Assembly (NCBI GenBank): GCA_944324655.1 | Contig: CALUXF010000004.1 | Location: forward strand, 28,357-92,356 | Direction: 5' to 3' | DNA from: Candidatus Avelusimicrobium aviculae | GTDB lineage: Bacteria; Elusimicrobiota; Elusimicrobia; Elusimicrobiales; Elusimicrobiaceae | Length of the DNA: 64,000 bases | Shown: piece by piece, positions 61,213 through 64,000 of the stretch | How positions within the stretch are numbered: position 1 is the first letter of the stretch | Layout: each line of letters opens with the position of its first letter | Made by a program: the position numbers and the translations under genes | The notes under the pieces: model-generated | Databases searched by the model: none | What the model was told of the DNA's origin: nothing | What the model saw: the letters and a program-made list of their open reading frames with translations, nothing else

Positions 61213-61762
61213 GGGAAGAATCCTTTTCTATAAATCTAGCCGCGTTTAGCATATTATTGGCTATTTTAGTGGGTTTTAAATCCGGATATTTTTTTAAATG
61301 GTGTTTGCCGTTGGCGGTAGTCATTAAGATGGTTTTTAGGCCTAAGGTTTGGCCAAAAATAACGTCCGCCTTTTTGTCTCCCACCATATACGATTGCGCC
61401 ACATCCACCCCGTATTTTTTTATTAGTTTTTCACCCAGCAAAGTACCGGGTTTGCGGCAGGCGCACGCCTCTTGCGGGGCATGGGGGCAATATACAATAT
61501 CTTGAATGATTACCGGTTTAAGCAGCTGGCGCAGGCGGGCGTGGCAGGCGTCTACTTCCTTGGCGGTAAAATAACCCCTCCCGATGCCGGACTGATTGGA
61601 TACGATAAAAAAAGAAAAGCCTAATTTTTGCAATTTTTTTAAAGCGGGCAAAACCGTTTTGTAGGGGATCACTTTGGCGGGGTCGCTTAAATAAGTGCCC
61701 GGTTTTTCGTGTATAAGGGTGCCGTCCCGGTCAAAAAATACGGCTTTTATTTTAGGCTTCAT
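61205..61762 (-). CDS. gmhB: D-glycero-beta-D-manno-heptose-1,7-bisphosphate 7-phosphatase
   Basis: 185 residues of the HAD-IIIA phosphatase class: nucleophile and acid Asp11/Asp13 in AVFFDRDGTLI, Ser/Thr in IVSNQSGIGRGYF, the Zn-binding loop C-P-H-A-P-Q-E-A-C-A-C-R-K-P-G, and VGDKKADVIFG. It removes the 7-phosphate of the product made by RfaE1's upstream pathway. Overlaps both neighbours (lpxL by 11 bases, DUF3108 gene by 8). Confidence 0.93.
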   Translation of the reverse strand: MKPKIKAVFFDRDGTLIHEKPGTYLSDPAKVIPYKTVLPALKKLQKLGFSFFIVSNQSGIGRGYFTAKEVDACHARLRQLLKPVIIQDIVYCPHAPQEACACRKPGTLLGEKLIKKYGVDVAQSYMVGDKKADVIFGQTLGLKTILMTTANGKHHLKKYPDLKPTKIANNMLNAARFIEKDSSHA

Positions 61763-62684
61763 TGGGGTGTTCCTTCAAATAACGCTCCCCTTCCGCTTCG
61801 CGTTTCCAACGGTTGTGGGCCCACAGCCAGGAAGCAGGATTTTCTTTCAGCCAATCTTCATAGCAGCCTACCAATACTTTCGTAAACTGGCGCATACTTT
61901 CCTGGGAAAATTCTTTGGGCGGCATTAGCGGGTCATGCACAATACATACGATTTTTCCCATTTTGCGTACCACTTGCACCGGAAACACCGGCACCTGCAT
62001 TTTTATAGCCAATAAAGCGGTAATGGGGGAGAAGGCCGCCACACGCCCCATAAAGCGTACCCACACTTCGCTGGAGGTTGCGTTTTGGTCTGTCAAAATG
62101 CCCAAAAGTTTTCCTTTTTTCAGCCAGCGCATAGAGGCAAAGAAAGGTTTGTCCTCATGGTTGCTGTAAAAAGTTCGGCCGGTGAATATATTGCGCAGAC
62201 GGTTGGTTTCTTCGTCCACATACGGGTTGTCTACCCGTTGGGCCAGTACGGCTTTGTCCACGCCCCAAACGGCGCCTGCCAGGCCAAAGGCCTCCCAATT
62301 GGTAAAATGGCCGATGTGTATGATGCCGCCGGTTTTTTTAGTTTGGGCGTCCAGCATTTTTTCCGCGCCGATGATGTCTACATATTGTTTAAACTTTTGC
62401 GGTTTCATGGCGGTTAAGTGGATAAATTCCGATAAAATAGCCCCCATGTTGCGCCAAGATTCCAAGGCAATTTCATGCACTTCTTTAGGGGATTTATCCG
62501 GAAAAGCGCGCTGTATGTCATACATGGTGCGCTTAAAGCGTTTGGGCATTACAAAACGTACGGAACCCGTGGCAAACCGTCCGGCCGCCACGGCCCAGGA
62601 ATAAGGAAGCAGCCTTAAGCCAAAACAAACGGTTTTTAGGCCCAAATATTGAATATAATGAGAAGGAGTTTTTTGAAAACGCAT
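61752..62684 (-). CDS. lpxL: Lipid A biosynthesis acyltransferase (LpxL/HtrB family)
   Basis: 310 residues. An N-terminal hydrophobic segment anchors the enzyme to the inner membrane; the acyltransferase core has the catalytic H-x4-E motif His126...Glu131 in GHFTNWEAFG, then VYRPLDNPYVD-like AQRVDNPYVDEETNRLR, and LGILTDQNATSSEVWVRFMG. It adds a secondary acyl chain to lipid A. It heads the minus-strand LPS operon. No Shine-Dalgarno; a TATAAT lies five bases before the ATG. Confidence 0.92.
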   Translation of the reverse strand: MRFQKTPSHYIQYLGLKTVCFGLRLLPYSWAVAAGRFATGSVRFVMPKRFKRTMYDIQRAFPDKSPKEVHEIALESWRNMGAILSEFIHLTAMKPQKFKQYVDIIGAEKMLDAQTKKTGGIIHIGHFTNWEAFGLAGAVWGVDKAVLAQRVDNPYVDEETNRLRNIFTGRTFYSNHEDKPFFASMRWLKKGKLLGILTDQNATSSEVWVRFMGRVAAFSPITALLAIKMQVPVFPVQVVRKMGKIVCIVHDPLMPPKEFSQESMRQFTKVLVGCYEDWLKENPASWLWAHNRWKREAEGERYLKEHPNEA

Positions 62685-62689
62685 ATCTT

Positions 62690-62695
62690 ATTATA
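62690..62695 (-). promoter_or_regulatory. -10 element of the LPS operon, probable leaderless start
   Basis: TATAAT on the minus strand ends five bases before the lpxL ATG. No good -35 was found at 16-18 bases, so the promoter may be activator-dependent or the match fortuitous. Confidence 0.35.
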
Positions 62696-62742
62696 ACAAT
62701 TTTCTATTGGGAGTGTATTGTGAGAAAGAAAGGCCGCATAAA

Positions 62743-62751
62743 TGCTAAAAT
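62743..62751 (+). promoter_or_regulatory. Extended -10 element of lpxK
   Basis: TGC-TAAAAT lies 36 bases before the lpxK ATG, with AAGAGG (62775-62780) as the ribosome binding site. The -35 is weak. Confidence 0.4.
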
Positions 62752-62786
62752 AAAATGACCGCCAGATTTTAAAAAAGAGGTTTTTT

Positions 62787-63884
62787 ATGGACTTGCAAGA
62801 AGTAAGAACGAAGCTGCAAAATTCCGCGCCCGGCCGGTGGCTTTTATTAGGGGCCAGCAAATTATACGGCGCCGCCGGCTGGCTGAACCGTTTTGCTTAC
62901 CAAAACGGGTGGAAAACGGTCAGAAGCGTAAATTCCCGTGTGGTGTGTATTGGCAATATTACGGCAGGGGGCACCGGCAAAACCACGGCGGTTTTGTTGG
63001 CGGCCACCGCTCTGGCCAAAGAGGGGCTGCGGGTGGCTATTGTTTCCCGCGGGTATAAACGCCAGCAAAAAAGCAAAGAAGTGGTAGTACTGTTTGATAA
63101 CCCGGACGCGGACTGGAGAAGCGCCGGAGACGAACCTTTTATGATGAGCCGCGTGCTTAGCCAGTATAAAGTGCCGGTGGTCATCTCGCCGGACCGGGCC
63201 GAGGCCGCCACCGAAGCCCTGCGCCGCTTTAAAAGCCAAATTATTTTGTTGGACGACGGTTTTCAACACCACCGCTTAAAACGGGACGCCAACATCGTGC
63301 TGGTGGACGCCAAAAACCCTTTTGGAAACGGGGAACTGTTGCCCTACGGCAACTTGCGCGAACCCCTGACGGCTTTGCAGCGCGCCGCCCTAGTGGTGTT
63401 GACCCATTGTGACCAGGCCACCCCGCGCGAACTGGAAGACATTAAAGACAAAATCCGCGAATATAACGATGAAGTGGAAATTTTGGAAAGCGAACACAAG
63501 CCCGAATATTATTTTGACGTTTGCAAAGGGCGCAAGGTAGACTTGAAAGACGTGCAGGGAGAGGCCGCCTGCTTCTGCGCGTTGGGGCACCCGGAAACGT
63601 TTGAAAAAACCCTTGAAAACCTGGGTCTTACGCTTAAGCAGCGCTGGCGCTTTCCGGATCATCAGTTCTACACGCCGGAGCACTTGCGCACGTTTGAGGA
63701 AACCCGCGGATCTCTCCCGCTTATTACCACGTTTAAGGATTTTGTAAAATTCCCCGACAACTGGCGTGAGATTTTAACAAAAGACGTATATGTTTTATCC
63801 GTCAATTTAAAAATACGCGGCGGGGAAGAGCAAATGGATAAATTTACCCAGGTGCTGTATCCTAAATTTTCCAAACGCAAATAG
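62787..63884 (+). CDS. lpxK: Tetraacyldisaccharide 4'-kinase
   Basis: 365 residues. Phosphorylates the 4' position of the lipid A precursor. N-terminal membrane-associated helix (WLLLGASKLYGAAGWLN), the P-loop CIGNITAGGTGKTTAVLL (about 52-69), SRGYKR, GDEPFMMS, and the family signature ILLDDGFQHHRLKRDANIVLVDA, followed by N-P-F-G-N-G-E-L-L-P-Y-G-N-L-R-E-P. Length is slightly above the usual 330-350. It is transcribed away from the rest of the LPS genes and ends at a strong terminator. Confidence 0.95.
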   Translation: MDLQEVRTKLQNSAPGRWLLLGASKLYGAAGWLNRFAYQNGWKTVRSVNSRVVCIGNITAGGTGKTTAVLLAATALAKEGLRVAIVSRGYKRQQKSKEVVVLFDNPDADWRSAGDEPFMMSRVLSQYKVPVVISPDRAEAATEALRRFKSQIILLDDGFQHHRLKRDANIVLVDAKNPFGNGELLPYGNLREPLTALQRAALVVLTHCDQATPRELEDIKDKIREYNDEVEILESEHKPEYYFDVCKGRKVDLKDVQGEAACFCALGHPETFEKTLENLGLTLKQRWRFPDHQFYTPEHLRTFEETRGSLPLITTFKDFVKFPDNWREILTKDVYVLSVNLKIRGGEEQMDKFTQVLYPKFSKRK

Positions 63885-63898
63885 TTTTGTTTGTGCGT

Positions 63899-63929
63899 AA
63901 ACACCCCCATGTACATGGGGGTGTTTTTG
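63899..63929 (+). terminator. Terminator of lpxK
   Basis: A perfect 28-base palindrome: AAACACCCCCATGT joined directly to ACATGGGGGTGTTT, followed by TTG. Its symmetry means it also works on the minus strand. Confidence 0.92.
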
Positions 63930-63938
63930 TATATAAAG

Positions 63939-63955
63939 CCCCGGGTTTGCCGGGG
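63939..63955. repeat. Short hairpin between two terminators
   Basis: CCCCGG, loop GTTTG, CCGGGG. It has the same stem as the next terminator and may be a weak companion of it. Confidence 0.45.
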
Positions 63956-63968
63956 ATATTTATGAATA

Positions 63969-63998
63969 AAAAACCCCGGTTTCCAGCCCGGGGTTTTT
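63969..63998. terminator. Bidirectional terminator at the right edge
   Basis: AAAAACCCCGG and CCGGGGTTTTT (11 pairs, eight-base loop). It probably ends a minus-strand gene that lies beyond the window. Confidence 0.85.
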
Positions 63999-64000
63999 AT

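Noticed and set aside
63899..63998. Cluster of palindromes at the right edge as a repeat or replication element
   Set aside because: Each is explained as a terminator with T-tract; the similar stems recur throughout the window wherever transcripts end.

Overview
The window looks like chromosome of a Gram-negative, gut-type bacterium, most likely an Elusimicrobiota (Elusimicrobium-like) lineage. This is inferred from the combination of lipid A/LPS-core genes (lpxL, lpxK, kdsB, rfaE1, gmhB), a PorV/PorQ-type (UPF0164) barrel, a giant FlgD-Ig repeat exoprotein, and an unusual Tad/Flp pilus set; no rRNA or marker phylogeny is available here, so the phylum is a suggestion. Genes are dense, mostly in long co-directional operons separated by strong hairpin terminators, many of them usable on both strands. 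No CRISPR array, insertion sequence, integrase or phage gene was seen.

Region 1 (1-2.8 kb): the tail of an unknown gene, a solute-binding-protein-like protein without a signal peptide, and a GAF/GGDEF diguanylate cyclase with an intact inhibitory RxxD site. Region 2 (2.8-19.75 kb): one very long operon that begins with a 1.5 k-residue FlgD-Ig repeat exoprotein and a PorV-like barrel, continues with two Flp pilins, TadE, CpaB, a minimal secretin, a TadZ-TadA fusion, a TadB with an exported N-terminal domain, TadC and a TPR (TadD-like) protein, and ends with a HAMP sensor-like protein, a small membrane protein and a periplasmic thioredoxin-fold protein. Region 3 (19.78-25.33 kb): a signalling cassette (histidine kinase, receiver-kinase hybrid, LuxR-type regulator) leading straight into a second set of Flp pilin, TadG-like and TadE-like genes, so pilus output is probably under two-component control.

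Region 4 (25.35-35.76 kb) is the most novel part: a promoter-headed block of five large, low-complexity, membrane-anchored proteins of unknown function and two small bitopic proteins. At least three of the large proteins share a short box (R/K-R-S...I...GRA-x-MAS...GG-I/L) that I cannot assign to any known family. It sits directly after the pilus genes and is a candidate undescribed cell-envelope or secretion system.

Region 5 (35.9-49 kb): a TPR lipoprotein/exported protein and rsmA (ksgA), glutamate formiminotransferase, a cold-shock protein, a MATE exporter, a PBP4-type carboxypeptidase, a large membrane protein, two tandem M24 (Xaa-Pro) peptidases, EF-P with a glutamine at the tip position normally modified, a DUF192 protein and a barrel protein. 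Region 6 (49-54.5 kb, minus strand): serC-serA-DUF1015 and a DUF885-family protein that has lost its catalytic motif. Region 7 (54.5-56.7 kb): a possible structured small RNA, tRNA-Lys(CUU), tRNA-Leu(UAG), trigger factor, and a 529-base gap full of hairpins. Region 8 (56.7-64 kb): an LPS-assembly operon on the minus strand (lpxL, gmhB, a DUF3108 lipoprotein, rfaE1, kdsB, then pyrG, which supplies the CTP used by KdsB), with lpxK divergent.

Several operon-head genes (the TPR gene at 35.9 kb, ftcD, dacB, lpxL) have no ribosome binding site but have a -10-like hexamer 5-6 bases before the ATG, suggesting leaderless transcripts.
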